From assembly GCA_032718475.1 (NCBI GenBank), contig JAUCBJ010007175.1, positions 60,290 through 124,289 on the forward strand: a DNA stretch of 64,000 nt. Reading direction: 5' to 3'. The stretch comes from Nemertoderma westbladi (taxonomy: Eukaryota > Xenacoelomorpha > Nemertodermatida > Nemertodermatidae). Shown in pieces: positions 47,520 to 58,600 of this stretch. The notes beneath the pieces were generated by a model that was not told the DNA's origin, ran no database searches, and worked only from the letters and a program-made list of their open reading frames with translations. The position numbers and the translations under genes were made by a program. Each line of letters starts with the position of its first letter. The first letter of the stretch is position 1.

Positions 47520-48272
47520 GGGTCTATCAAATAACATTAGATTCACTTCAAACCACTTTAACATAAGTCACAATCGTTATATATAACCTTTCTCTCTTAC
47601 CTTCGGTATATCAAGAATATTGGGTTTCGGGGTTATTTATCGTTATTCCAAATATAATAATTCATCAACCATATTATGAAGGACCGACAGTAAATAGCAG
47701 TATAACAATAGAATGTAAACACAGTGTTTGATTAGGTATGGTATGTTATGATTTGAGTTGAGTTGTTATGCAGTTTGCAGTCAGTGTTTGCAGTGAGATA
47801 ACGGATATATGTCCTTATAATTAAGCCTACTAGTGTTAGGCTAAAAACAGAACAGCACAAAATATTTCCAAGCCGTTCTCTCCTGGCTCAGAACAGAATG
47901 TAAACACTGCACATAAAGCATTACGTGATTTCTAGGAAATTTCTCTACAAGAGCCATAAAAATGCTCTGATTGGCTGACTGAACTGAGAGACGCCGTAGA
48001 ACAAAGAAAATCAACACGTATGAATATCAGCTGTTAACCGTCGTCATAGTAACTACTGTTCAAGAGTAGCTATCACCTTTTGCGTCACGAATTGCCATAG
48101 AATCATCAACTATGCCTTCCACAGTACACGTACGGAGGAAATAGCTCTTAGATCCTCTAAAAAACACCAATACAGTAATAATACGGTCTCTTACACTTAT
48201 TAAATCAACTACAGAGTATTTTAATGTAAAAGATAATAAAAATAACGGGGCAATTCAGCAAAGGCTTTTACA

Positions 48273-48277
48273 TAGTC
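48273..48277. other. Target site duplication of element B, right copy
   Basis: TAGTC directly after TTTTACA, matching 26025-26029. Confidence 0.85.
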
Positions 48278-48279
48278 CT

Positions 48280-48927
48280 TCACGTATCGCGCGTAGGTTT
48301 ATATGAAATAAATTGGAGATGAGCTGTTGCAACTGTAATTAAAGGTGTAATATTATGGGTTTGTTCAGAAGGGTTTATATGTACCGATTTAGTGTTTCGA
48401 TTGCCTAGACTCGGCCTACTGGGTATATTGGGATTGTGTTTATTTTTGGTGTTATTTTCTTTCTGTCCCTGCCACGGTGTGGCCCTGCTACCAGCTAGCT
48501 GTGGACTAGCAGTCCCCTGTATGGCCGCGTGTGGTAGCGACTGTCCGCACGACCTGTTCTCGTCCAGGGAGTTCGATGTTCCTGCTCCTATTGGGGTATA
48601 TTGTCGATATTGTGATGGGGGAATGTCACCCTGTCCCCCCCCGGCAGGTATGTTTGGTACTGGGGTTGATGTTAATATATTGGGGCCCATACATCTATCT
48701 CCAATAACTCTCCCCTCCCCTGGATATATGTTATGTCCCTGTGTATTATAGTCATGCTGCTGTACCGATATAGGCCTACCCACTTCCTGCCTACCTACCG
48801 GTATGTACTCCGCGGCTTCCGGGTTTAATCCCGTTGTTCGCGCTACCCTATCGCCTACTCTACCTCTCCCAGCATGGCCTATAATAGTATGTGCAGTAAG
48901 GCCTACAGTATGTCCTGCAGTCTGCAT
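48280..48927 (-). CDS. Gag-like ORF of element A, 215 aa, unrecognised
   Basis: ATG at 48927, stop TGA a few bases before the insertion of element B. The protein is rich in Gly, Pro, His, Gln and Asn with no hydrophobic core pattern (QHDYNTQGHNIYPGEGR, GGGQGDIPPSQYRQYTP), so it is likely disordered. In the + relative frame the sequence is open from about 48328 to the insertion point and continues into the zinc-knuckle segment at 26024, hinting at a frameshift between a disordered region and the nucleocapsid-like region. Could equally be a chance ORF in a decayed element. Confidence 0.35.
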   Translation of the reverse strand: MQTAGHTVGLTAHTIIGHAGRGRVGDRVARTTGLNPEAAEYIPVGRQEVGRPISVQQHDYNTQGHNIYPGEGRVIGDRCMGPNILTSTPVPNIPAGGGQGDIPPSQYRQYTPIGAGTSNSLDENRSCGQSLPHAAIQGTASPQLAGSRATPWQGQKENNTKNKHNPNIPSRPSLGNRNTKSVHINPSEQTHNITPLITVATAHLQFISYKPTRDT

Positions 48928-49743
48928 GTGCCCTTTTGAACCGAAGTTTAATCTTCTCGAATCTCCCCGCGACTACCGCACTCTCGATCGGCAGCTATAT
49001 CCCGTCGGGAAGCTTCTCTTCGATCCCCTCTCCTGTTCTCGACTTTGTATTGGTACGTCCTGTACCCCTCTCTTGGCGTGCGGTGCGTTTCTCAGGGGCG
49101 ACGGCAATCTCCCGAAGTTCGACCCCACTGACTCCCTGACTCCATCTCTACTATCGACGGTCCGTTATCCGTCCTCGCACTCCTATCGTTCGTGGCGACA
49201 CTTTTTCTACTATCTCCTCTTCTTCTCTTTTCAGTGCAGTATTCCGGCTCGTGAGATCTCTCGTCGACCTCCCGGTTAAACTCCATTGTTCTTCTTCCCT
49301 CTTCTAATCGGGCTCGACGCTTCGTCTGCCCTCTCGCGACGTCAACCTGCCTCTCTCTGCTCGATCGCACGCCAATGGGGATACTCGCAATCCCCCTATT
49401 ATTCTCCATCGCCGGGTGTTGCGGTTTACCTAATTCGGCCCGCGCATTATCCGCCGAAGCCTGTGGGACACTCTCTGCCCCCCCCCCCCTCTCTCTACTA
49501 ATCTCTCACGGTGGGGTGTCCGTAGCCCCCCCCCCCCCCCCACCCGCCACTTATAACTTCACTATCTCTTACTACACTTCTGCGTCCCTCTTGTCGGACA
49601 TTCTCTACCTCCCCCCTCTCGCCACTAATCTTCCGTGGTGGGGCGCCCGTAGCCCCCCCCCACCCGCTACTTCTAACTTCACTACCTCCTACTACACCTC
49701 TACACCCCTCTTGTGGGGCATTCTCTCCCCCCCTCTCTCACCA
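48928..49743 (-). other. CT-rich and C-tract region of element A
   Basis: Contains runs of C (49481-49492, 49527-49541, 49652-49660, 49770-49787 and others) in degenerate ~100-bp repeats with 'acttctaacttcacta'. An Arg/Glu-rich - strand frame (49092-49409, 105 aa) could be part of the gag-like protein but cannot be supported alone. Confidence 0.5.
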
Positions 49744-50544
49744 CTAATCTTCTGTGGTGGGGCGCCTGTTGCCCCCCCCCCCCCCCCGCTCGCCACATCT
49801 AACTTCACTATCTCTTACTTTACTACTACACCCCTCTCTAGTCGACGCACTGTCTCTACTACGGCTGGGTCTATTCACCCCCGCCTCTCTCTCTACTACT
49901 GCGTGGCCTATCAGGCCCACCTCGGGTTGGCTCAACCCCGCTACCTCCTGCCTACCAACTACGTGGCCTACCAGGCCGCCGTCGGGTTGGCTTAACCCCG
50001 CCACTTCCTGCCTACTAACTACGTGGCCTACCAGGCCGCCGTCTGCCGGGCTATACACGTCTGACACGTTCACATTAATAGCACCATTCCCAATATTATT
50101 TGTTAAATCAATTAAATTATTAGAATTTGAAACGGGATTATTATTTAAATTAGAATTATTATTATTTTCAAAATTTAAATTATTATTCGAATTATTTGAA
50201 TTATTCTGAATATTTGAATTAATGTTATTATTTGAATTTAAATTTAAATTACTACTGCCAGGTAAAATATTATTTGCTGCAATAAAGGGATTAGGGTTAT
50301 CTACTACGGTACTATTAATGTTAACTATTTCTAACGTACTACTATTACCCCCCCCCCCCCCCCTGCCTGTACAGCTACACCAGTTCTGGTTCTCTCGCCC
50401 GGTGTCTGTAAGTGGGGTCTCACTCTCTGATAGTTCCAACCGCGCCAGTTCTAGTCGGCGCCGCTCCAGTTTGGCTTGATATTGCGCAAGCCTCCCTAGC
50501 CGGGCACGCAAATCATCCCGTTCATGCTTGGTATATTTTGGCAC
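49744..50544 (-). CDS. Asn-rich gag-like ORF of element A, in frame with the ORF upstream
   Basis: The frame is the same as that of the 386-aa ORF, separated only by its TAG stop (50587-50589) and open again directly after it. The first ~45 residues are a basic helix (RDDLRARLGRLAQYQAKLERRR). The middle is a strongly Asn-biased stretch encoded by AT-rich DNA (about 50080-50320) within CG-rich surroundings. The end carries two tandem copies of a PDGGLVGHVV-containing unit and a poly-Gly run. It has GTG, not ATG, at the position where the helix begins. Most likely the second half of one coding region interrupted by a stop or a duplication. Function unknown. Confidence 0.4.
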   Translation of the reverse strand: MPKYTKHERDDLRARLGRLAQYQAKLERRRLELARLELSESETPLTDTGRENQNWCSCTGRGGGGGNSSTLEIVNINSTVVDNPNPFIAANNILPGSSNLNLNSNNNINSNIQNNSNNSNNNLNFENNNNSNLNNNPVSNSNNLIDLTNNIGNGAINVNVSDVYSPADGGLVGHVVSRQEVAGLSQPDGGLVGHVVGRQEVAGLSQPEVGLIGHAVVEREAGVNRPSRSRDSASTREGCSSKVRDSEVRCGERGGGGGNRRPTTED

Positions 50545-50660
50545 TGTAACGTACCGGTAACAGTACCCCCAGTAGCAGGTACACTACTAAAGTATGTATA
50601 TGCTGTACTGCTGTACTACCAGCCTACTAACTGCACTGTAACGTACCGGTAACAGTACCA
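50541..50660. repeat. 93-bp-spaced duplication creating a stop in the element A ORF
   Basis: GCACTGTAACGTACCGGTAA and the following bases (27 bp in all) occur at 50541 and 50634, 93 bp apart. The segment between holds the in-frame TAG. Its flanks GGTATATTTTGG (50530) and CCAAAATATACC (50660) are inverted with respect to each other. Confidence 0.6.
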
Positions 50661-51747
50661 AAATATACCAATGCTCTGCCTCTATCTCTCTCTCTCTGCA
50701 CTCTCGTAAACTTCGCTCGGCCAACTCGGTATCTCTCGCAACCATCTCAAACCGCCTCGCCGACTCGCTCTCTACTTCCATCTCCCGCTCTCTACACTCC
50801 TCGGCTCTCTCTCTACACACCTCGACTCTCTCTCTATCCTTCCTTGCCCACTCTCTTTCTCTCTCCAACCATGCGGTTTCCTGACTCACTTGCCTCTCTA
50901 ATTCTTTCTGCTCTGTCGCCACCATCGCTAATTCGTACGTCAGATTTATCTCCAGCACCCTTCTTTCTTTTGCGGAGGATGTAGCAGACTTATCGGTTGC
51001 GACGGACTCCCGTCGCCCCTCCGTCCCACCAACTATCCCCCGCCTCCCGGAACTTCTTCCGACCGACGAGACCGAATCCTCGGGGCTAACCTCGGATTCG
51101 CCCTCCTCAGGTCTCTTCCAACCCACTAATTTTGCTCCCCGGGCATCGACTAAGTATGGCCCTATGTACACTACACTAGGTTGCATACCCCTACACTCCC
51201 ATAGTTCAATCAGTTCGCTGGCAACCCCTCTCGCTCTCTCGCTGGCTAGTTCTTCCTGCCCAAAACGCTTTAAATGGTCAAAATGTCCGTTCGACTCACC
51301 TAACAGTCTCTTCAACTTTACCTCATCTATCTTCGCCCCTCCTTTGGCTGCTCTTAACTGCTGCCGGGTCGCGGCGTAGGCTCGTCGGAGCCGGCTGCTG
51401 ACCCCGACGTCCTCGTCGCCGACATCTCCTCCATCTCTCCGGGTCTGGCGTCGTACCGTCGGCCCTACCGTTGCTGTTCCGGTGTGCCGTCCGTCGCCCT
51501 CGGCCTGTGGCTGGCCGGCAACATCGGCACGTCGACCGCCGCTGTGTGTCGACTCGTCTCCTTCTCCTCCCGACTCGCTTTCTCCTTCTCTCGACTCGAC
51601 TTCTGGTTCCAGGCGGCCCCCCTCATCCTGGACTGCCGGATGGCCCGTTACCGATGGGTCCGGCGTCGTGGGCCTATACCGTCTGGTCGCGGCCTCGCGG
51701 ATCGTTAGTTCTTCTTCCGGGGTCCGCGTTGGCGTTACGTCGCTCAT
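50587..51747 (-). CDS. First ORF of element A, 386 aa, gag-like coiled-coil protein
   Basis: ATG at 51747, 39 bases after the 5' LTR (MSDVTPTRTPEEELTIREAA). The N-terminal ~120 residues are acidic and low-complexity. Residues ~125-210 look globular (LKRLLGESNGHFDHLKRFGQ, SVVYIGPYLVDARG) and might be capsid-related. Residues ~270-360 are a long highly charged helix with repeated ERE/REC words. The last ~25 residues come from the duplicated block that introduces the stop. Being first after the LTR and followed later by a zinc knuckle suggests a gag role. It shares only MSD and a helical design with the first ORF of element B, too little to claim homology. Confidence 0.5.
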   Translation of the reverse strand: MSDVTPTRTPEEELTIREAATRRYRPTTPDPSVTGHPAVQDEGGRLEPEVESREGESESGGEGDESTHSGGRRADVAGQPQAEGDGRHTGTATVGPTVRRQTRRDGGDVGDEDVGVSSRLRRAYAATRQQLRAAKGGAKIDEVKLKRLLGESNGHFDHLKRFGQEELASERARGVASELIELWECRGMQPSVVYIGPYLVDARGAKLVGWKRPEEGESEVSPEDSVSSVGRSSGRRGIVGGTEGRRESVATDKSATSSAKERRVLEINLTYELAMVATEQKELERQVSQETAWLEREREWARKDRERVEVCRERAEECREREMEVESESARRFEMVARDTELAERSLRECREREIEAEHWYILVLLPVRYSAVSRLVVQQYSIYIL

Positions 51748-51786
51748 CTTTTACTTTAGATCGGTAGCTGGCTGGAATTCTAAGAC

Positions 51787-52334
51787 TGTGACGGGATCCA
51801 AGGAGGATCCCGGTTTATCCGCGGTTATTATAAGTACGCGTCCCCGCCGTGTGAATGTGAAAAGAGTCTAAGAGTTCTGATGTTATTGATTCTCCGATAT
51901 ATGTATAATGTAATGGGTATAGTATAAATGGATACAGTATAGATGGTTGAAGTACAAAGAGTTATTACGGTATGCACAGATAAAATGGTGGTAGGTGAGG
52001 ACGGTCTTAGAAGTCTCCGCTCTACCCTAGCTAACCGACTAATACAATGAGATAACTGATTACAGTAACATGGTACCTAATAATATATATTGCACGGTTT
52101 GGCCGTCGTTACACTACCTAGCCGGTGCCTTCCCCCCATTGGCTAATATCCCTGTTGGCGCCCTTTGGAGTGTTTCCCCTCACTCCTGTTATTCTCTCTC
52201 TGTCAGGGCTATGGCCCCTGACCCCTATTGTGCGTTTCTCCTTCCCACTTTGTTGGGGTGACACTAGGTTGGGTAATCAACCTCGTGTTCCCAATATTGC
52301 TTAATGGCTCACTTTATGGGGTGTTAGCGGAATT
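51787..52334 (-). repeat. 5' LTR of element A, truncated at its outer end
   Basis: Matches 22808-23352 from TGTGACGGG to GTGTTAGCGGAATT, then diverges into AGTTAGCGGACGG and the CGGA repeat. The last ~13 bp of the LTR (GGATAAGCTAACA in the other copy) are missing. Confidence 0.85.
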
Positions 52335-52339
52335 AGTTA

Positions 52340-52629
52340 GCGGACGGACGGACGGACGGACGGACGGACGGACGGACGGACGGACGGACGGACGGACGGA
52401 CGGACGGACGGACGGACGGACGGACGGACGGACGGACGGACGGACGGACGGACGGACGGACGGACGGACGGACGGACGGACGGACGGACGGACGGACGGA
52501 CGGACGGACGGACGGACGGACGGACGGACGGACGGACGGACGGACGGACGGACGGACGGACGGACGGTCGGACGGACGGACGGACGGACGGACGGACGGA
52601 CGGACGGACGGACGGACGGACGGACGGAC
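52340..52629. repeat. (CGGA)n microsatellite
   Basis: About 72 copies of a tetranucleotide with one visible interruption (CGGT near 52566). Starts from GTTAGCGGACGG at the truncated LTR. ORFs in it on both strands (R-T-D-G and V-R-P-S repeats) are artefacts of a 12-bp codon cycle. Confidence 0.97.
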
Positions 52630-55600
52630 CATCAAACACATAGATAGAGTTCTACAGTTACACCATCCATCAAACACATATAGAGATTATAAAGTTACAC
52701 CATCCATCAAACACATAGATAGAGTTCTACAGTTACACCTTCCATCAAACACATAGACAGAGTTCTACAGTTACACCATCCATCAAACAAATAGATAGAG
52801 ATTATAAAGTTACACCATCCATCAAACACATAGATAGAGTTCTACAGTTACACCTTCCATCAAACACATAGACAGAGTTCTACGGTTACACCATCCATCA
52901 AACACATAGATAGAGTTCTAAAGTTACACCATCCATCAAACACATAGATAGAGTTCTACAGTTACACCTTCCATCAAACACATAGATAGAGTTCTACAGT
53001 TACACCATCCATCAAACACATAGATAGAGATCTACAGTTACACCATCCATCAAACACATACAGTAAATAAAGTTCTACAGTTACACCATCCATCAAACAC
53101 ATACAGTAGATAGAGATATAAAGTTACACCATCCATCAAACACATAGATAGAGTTCTACAGTTACACCATCCATCAAACACATAGATAGAGATTATAAAG
53201 TTACACCATCCATCAAACACATAGATAGAGTTCTAAAGTTACACCATCCATCAAACACATAGATAGAGTTCTAAAGTTACACCATCCATCAAACACATAG
53301 ATAGAGTTCTACAGTTACACCATCCATCAAACACATAGATAGAGATTATAAAGTTACACCATCCATCAAACACATAGATAGAGTTCTAAAGTTACACCAT
53401 CCATCAAACACATAGATAGAGTTCTACAGTTACACCATCCATCAAACACATAGATAGAGTTCTAAAGTTACACCATCCATCAAACACATAGATAGAGTTC
53501 TACAGTTACACCATCCATCAAACACATAGATAGAGTTCTACAGTTACACCATCCATCAAACACATAGATAGAGTTCTACAGTTACACCATCCATCAAACA
53601 CATAGATAGAGTTCTAAAGTTACACCATCCATCAAACACATAGATAGAGTTCTACAGTTACACCATCCATCAAACACATAGATAGAGATTATAAAGTTAC
53701 ACCATCCATCAAACACATAGATAGAGTTCTAAAGTTACACCATCCATCAAACACATAGATAGAGTTCTACAGTTACACCATCCATCAAACACATAGATAG
53801 AGTTCTACAGTTACACCATCCATCAAACACATAGATAGAGATTATAAAGTTACACCATCCATCAAACACATAGATAGAGTTCTACAGTTACACCATCCAT
53901 CAAACACATACAGTAAATAAAGTTCTACAGTTACACCATCCATCAAACACATACAGTAGATAGAGATATAAAGTTACACCATCCATCAAACACATAGATA
54001 GAGTTCTACAGTTACACCATCCATCAAACACATAGATAGAGATTATAAAGTTACACCATCCATCAAACACATAGATAGAGTTCTACAGTTACACCATCCA
54101 TCAAACACATACAGTAAATAAAGTTCTACAGTTACACCATCCATCAAACACATACAGTAGATAGAGATATAAAGTTACACCATCCATCAAACACATAGAT
54201 AGAGATATAAAGTTACACCATCCATCAAACACATAGATAAAGTTCTACAGTTACACCATCCATCAAACACATACAGTAGATAGAGATTATAAAGTTACAC
54301 CATCCATCAAACACATAGATAGAGTTCTACAGTTACACCATCCATCAAACACATAGATAGAGATTATAAAGTTACACCATCCATCAAACACATAGATAGA
54401 GTTCTACAGTTACACCATCCATCAAACACATAGATAGAGATTATAAAGTTACACCATCCATCAAACACATAGATAGAGTTCTAAGTTACACCATCCATCA
54501 AACACATAGATAGAGTTTAAGACACCATCCATCAAACACATAGATAGAGTTCTACAGTTACACCATCCATCAAACACATAGATAGAGATTATAAAGTTAC
54601 ACCATCCATCAAACACATAGATAGAGTTCTACAGTTACACCATCCATCAAACACATAGATAGAGTTCTACAGTTACACCATCCATCAAACACATAGATAG
54701 AGATTATAAAGTTACACCATCCATCAAACACATAGATAGAGTTCTACAGTTACACCATCCATCAAACACATAGATAGAGTTCTACAGTTACACCATCCAT
54801 CAAACACATAGATAGAGTTCTACAGTTACACCATCCATCAAACACATAGATAGAGTTCTACAGTTACACCATCCATCAAACACATAGATAGAGTTCTACA
54901 GTTACACCATCCATCAAACACATAGATAGAGTTCTACAGTTACACCATCCATCAAACACATAGATAAAGTTCTACAGTTACACCATCCATCAAACACATA
55001 CGTATAGAGATATAAAGTTACACCATCCATCAAACACATAGATAGAGTTCTACAGTTACACCATCCATCAAACACATAGATAGAGATTATAAAGTTACAC
55101 CATCCATCAAACACATAGATAGAGTTCTAAAGTTACACCATCCATCAAACACATAGATAGAGTTCTAAAGTTACACCATCCATCAAACACATAGATAGAG
55201 TTCTACAGTTACACCATCCATCAAACACATAGATAGAGATTATAAAGTTACACCATCCATCAAACACATAGATAGAGTTCTACAGTTACACCATCCATCA
55301 AACACATAGATAGAGTTCTACAGTTACACCATCCATCAAACACATAGATAGAGTTCTACAGTTACACCATCCATCAAACACATAGATAGAGTTCTACAGT
55401 TACACCATCCATCAAACACATAGATAGAGTTCTAAAGTTACACCATCCATCAAACACATAGATAGAGTTCTAAAGTTACACCATCCATCAAACACATAGA
55501 TAGAGATTATAAAGTTACACCATCCATCAAACACATAGATAGAGTTCTAAAGTTACACCATCCATCAAACACATAGATAGAGTTCTACAGTTACACCATC

Positions 55601-58600
55601 CATCAAACACATAGATAGAGTTCTACAGTTACACCATCCATCAAACACATAGATAGAGATTATAAAGTTACACCATCCATCAAACACATAGATAGAGTTC
55701 TACAGTTACACCATCCATCAAACACATACAGTAATAAAGTTCTACAGTTACACCATCCATCAAACACATACAGTAGATAGAGATATAAAGTTACACCATC
55801 CATCAAACACATAGATAGAGTTCTACAGTTACACCATCCATCAAACACATAGATAGAGATTATAAAGTTACACCATCCATCAAACACATAGATAGAGTTC
55901 TACAGTTACACCATCCATCAAACACATAGATAAAGTTCTACAGTTACACCATCCATCAAACACATACAGTAGATAGAGATATAAAGTTACACCATCCATC
56001 AAACACATAGATAGAGATTATAAAGTTACACCATCCATCAAACACATAGATAGAGTTCTACAGTTACACCATCCATCAAACACATCAGTGATAGAGATAT
56101 AAAGTTACACCATCCATCAAACACATAGATAGAGTTCTACAGTTACACCATCCATCAAACACATAGATAGAGATTATAAAGTTACACCATCCATCAAACA
56201 CATAGATAGAGTTCTACAGTTACACCATCCATCAAACACATAGATAGAGATTATAAAGTTACACCATCCATCAAACACATAGATAGAGTTCTAAAGTTAC
56301 ACCATCCATCAAACACATAGATAGAGTTATAAAGTTACACCATCCATCAAACACATAGATAGAGTTCTACAGTTACACCATCCATCAAACACATAGATAG
56401 AGATTATAAAGTTACACCATCCATCAAACACATAGATAGAGTTCTAAAGTTACACCATCCATCAAACACATAGATAGAGTTCTACAGTTACACCATCCAT
56501 CAAACACATAGATAGAGTTCTACAGTTACACCATCCATCAAACACATAGATAGAGTTCTACAGTTACACCATCCATCAAACACATAGATAGAGTTCTAAA
56601 GTTACACCATCCATCAAACACATAGATAGAGTTCTACAGTTACACCATCCATCAAACACATAGATAGAGATTATAAAGTTACACCATCCATCAAACACAT
56701 AGATAGAGTTCTAAAGTTACACCATCCATCAAACACATAGATAGAGTTCTACAGTTACACCATCCATCAAACACATAGATAGAGTTCTACAGTTACACCA
56801 TCCATCAAACACATAGATAGAGATTATAAAGTTACACCATCCATCAAACACATAGATAGAGTTCTACAGTTACACCATCCATCAAACACATACAGTAAAT
56901 AAAGTTCTACAGTTACACCATCCATCAAACACATACAGTAGATAGAGATATAAAGTTACACCATCCATCAAACACATAGATAGAGATATAAAGTTACACC
57001 ATCCATCAAACACATAGATAGAGTTCTACAGTTACACCATCCATCAAACACATAGATAGAGATTATAAAGTTACACCATCCATCAAACACATAGATAGAG
57101 TTCTACAGTTACACCATCCATCAAACACATAGATAGAGTTCTACAGTTACACCATCCATCAAACACATAGATAGAGATATAAAGTTACACCATCCATCAA
57201 ACACATAGATAGAGTTCTACAGTTACACCATCCATCAAACACATAGATAGAGATTATAAAGTTACACCATCCATCAAACACATAGATAGAGTTCTACAGT
57301 TACACCATCCATCAAACACATACAGTAAATAAAGTTCTACAGTTACACCATCCATCAAACACATACAGTAGATAGAGATATAAAGTTACACCATCCATCA
57401 AACACATAGATAGAGATATAAAGTTACACCATCCATCAAACACATAGATAGAGTTCTACAGTTACACCATCCATCAAACACATACAGTAGATAGAGATAT
57501 AAAGTTACACCATCCATCAAACACATAGATAGAGATTATAAAGTTACACCATCCATCAAACACATAGATAGAGTTCTACAGTTACACCATCCATCAAACA
57601 CATAGATAGAGATTATAAAGTTACACCATCCATCAAACACATAGATAGAGTTCTACAGTTACACCATCCATCAAACACATAGATAGAGATATAAAGTTAC
57701 ACCATCCATCAAACACATAGATAGAGTTCTACAGTTACACCATCCATCAAACACATACTGATAGAGATTATAAAGTTACACCATCCATCAAACACATATA
57801 TAGAGATTATAAAGTTACACCATCCATCAAACACATAGATAGAGTTCTACAGTTACACCATCCATCAAACACATAGATAGAGATATAAAGTTACACCATC
57901 CATCAAACACATAGATAGAGATTATAAAGTTACACCATCCATCAAACACATAGATAGAGTTCTACAGTTACACCATCCATCAAACACATAGATAGAGATA
58001 TAAAGTTACACCATCCATCAAACACATAGATAAAGTTCTACAGTTACACCATCCATCAAACACATACAGTAGATAGAGATTATAAAGTTACACCATCCAT
58101 CAAACACATAGATAGAGTTCTACAGTTACACCATCCATCAAACACATATATAGAGATTATAAAGTTACACCATCCATCAAACACATAGATAGAGTTCTAC
58201 AGTTACACCATCCATCAAACACATAGATAGAGATTATAAAGTTACACCATCCATCAAACACATAGATAGAGTTCTACAGTTACACCATCCATCAAACACA
58301 TAGATAGAGATTATAAAGTTACACCATCCATCAAACACATAGATAAAGTTCTACAGTTACACCATCCATCAAACACATACAGTAGATAGAGATTATAAAG
58401 TTACACCATCCATCAAACACATAGATAGAGTTCTACAGTTACACCATCCATCAAACACATATATAGAGATTATAAAGTTACACCATCCATCAAACACATA
58501 GATAGAGTTCTACAGTTACACCATCCATCAAACACATAGATAGAGTTCTACAGTTACACCATCCATCAAACACATAGATAGAGATTATAAAGTTACACCA

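Larger units (their letters stand above)
26030..48272 (-). mobile_element. Giant BEL/Pao-type LTR retrotransposon (element B)
   Basis: Bounded by 1235-bp LTRs (TG...CA) and the 5-bp duplication TAGTC. All major ORFs lie on the - strand in the order: 700-aa coiled-coil ORF, gag with zinc knuckles and aspartic protease, pol, and a ~1417-codon ORF now split in two. The purine-rich GGGAGCGG directly precedes the 3' LTR on the - strand. Corrected for the LINE insertions the element is about 20.1 kb. Typical BEL/Pao elements are usually well under 12 kb (general knowledge). The alternative, a BEL element nested in another LTR element, would need a second LTR pair around gag-pol; I looked in 31671-33315 and 39300-40532 and saw none. 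Confidence 0.85.
44925..48272 (-). repeat. 5' LTR of element B, split by a LINE
   Basis: 44925-45406 plus 47508-48272 make up the LTR; with the duplicated 12 bp counted once it is 1235 bp, the same as the left LTR. As the 5' LTR in the - orientation it would carry the promoter, now interrupted. Confidence 0.95.
22808..52334 (-). mobile_element. LTR element A (outer, polymerase-less), interrupted by element B
   Basis: Direct terminal repeats of about 550 bp are seen at 22808-23365 and 51787-52334. All ORFs inside run on the - strand, so the right copy is the 5' LTR. A purine-rich tract (GGGGGGGAG on the - strand) lies next to the TG of the left LTR, as expected for the polypurine tract. Without element B the internal part is about 6.2 kb: gag-like ORFs, a zinc-knuckle segment and long CT-rich repeats. 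No reverse transcriptase or integrase is present, so it is probably non-autonomous. No TGG-type primer site is visible after the 5' LTR. The target duplication cannot be checked because the right end is replaced by a CGGA repeat. Confidence 0.8.

Noticed and set aside
49375-49995. 206-aa + strand Pro/Ser/Thr ORF in element A
   Set aside because: Antisense to the element and made of C-tract repeats.
51471-51871. + strand ORFs of 74-129 aa near the right LTR of A
   Set aside because: Shadows of the 386-aa - strand ORF.
52228-52677. ORFs of R-T-D-G or V-R-P-S repeats
   Set aside because: Translation of a tetranucleotide repeat; no gene evidence.
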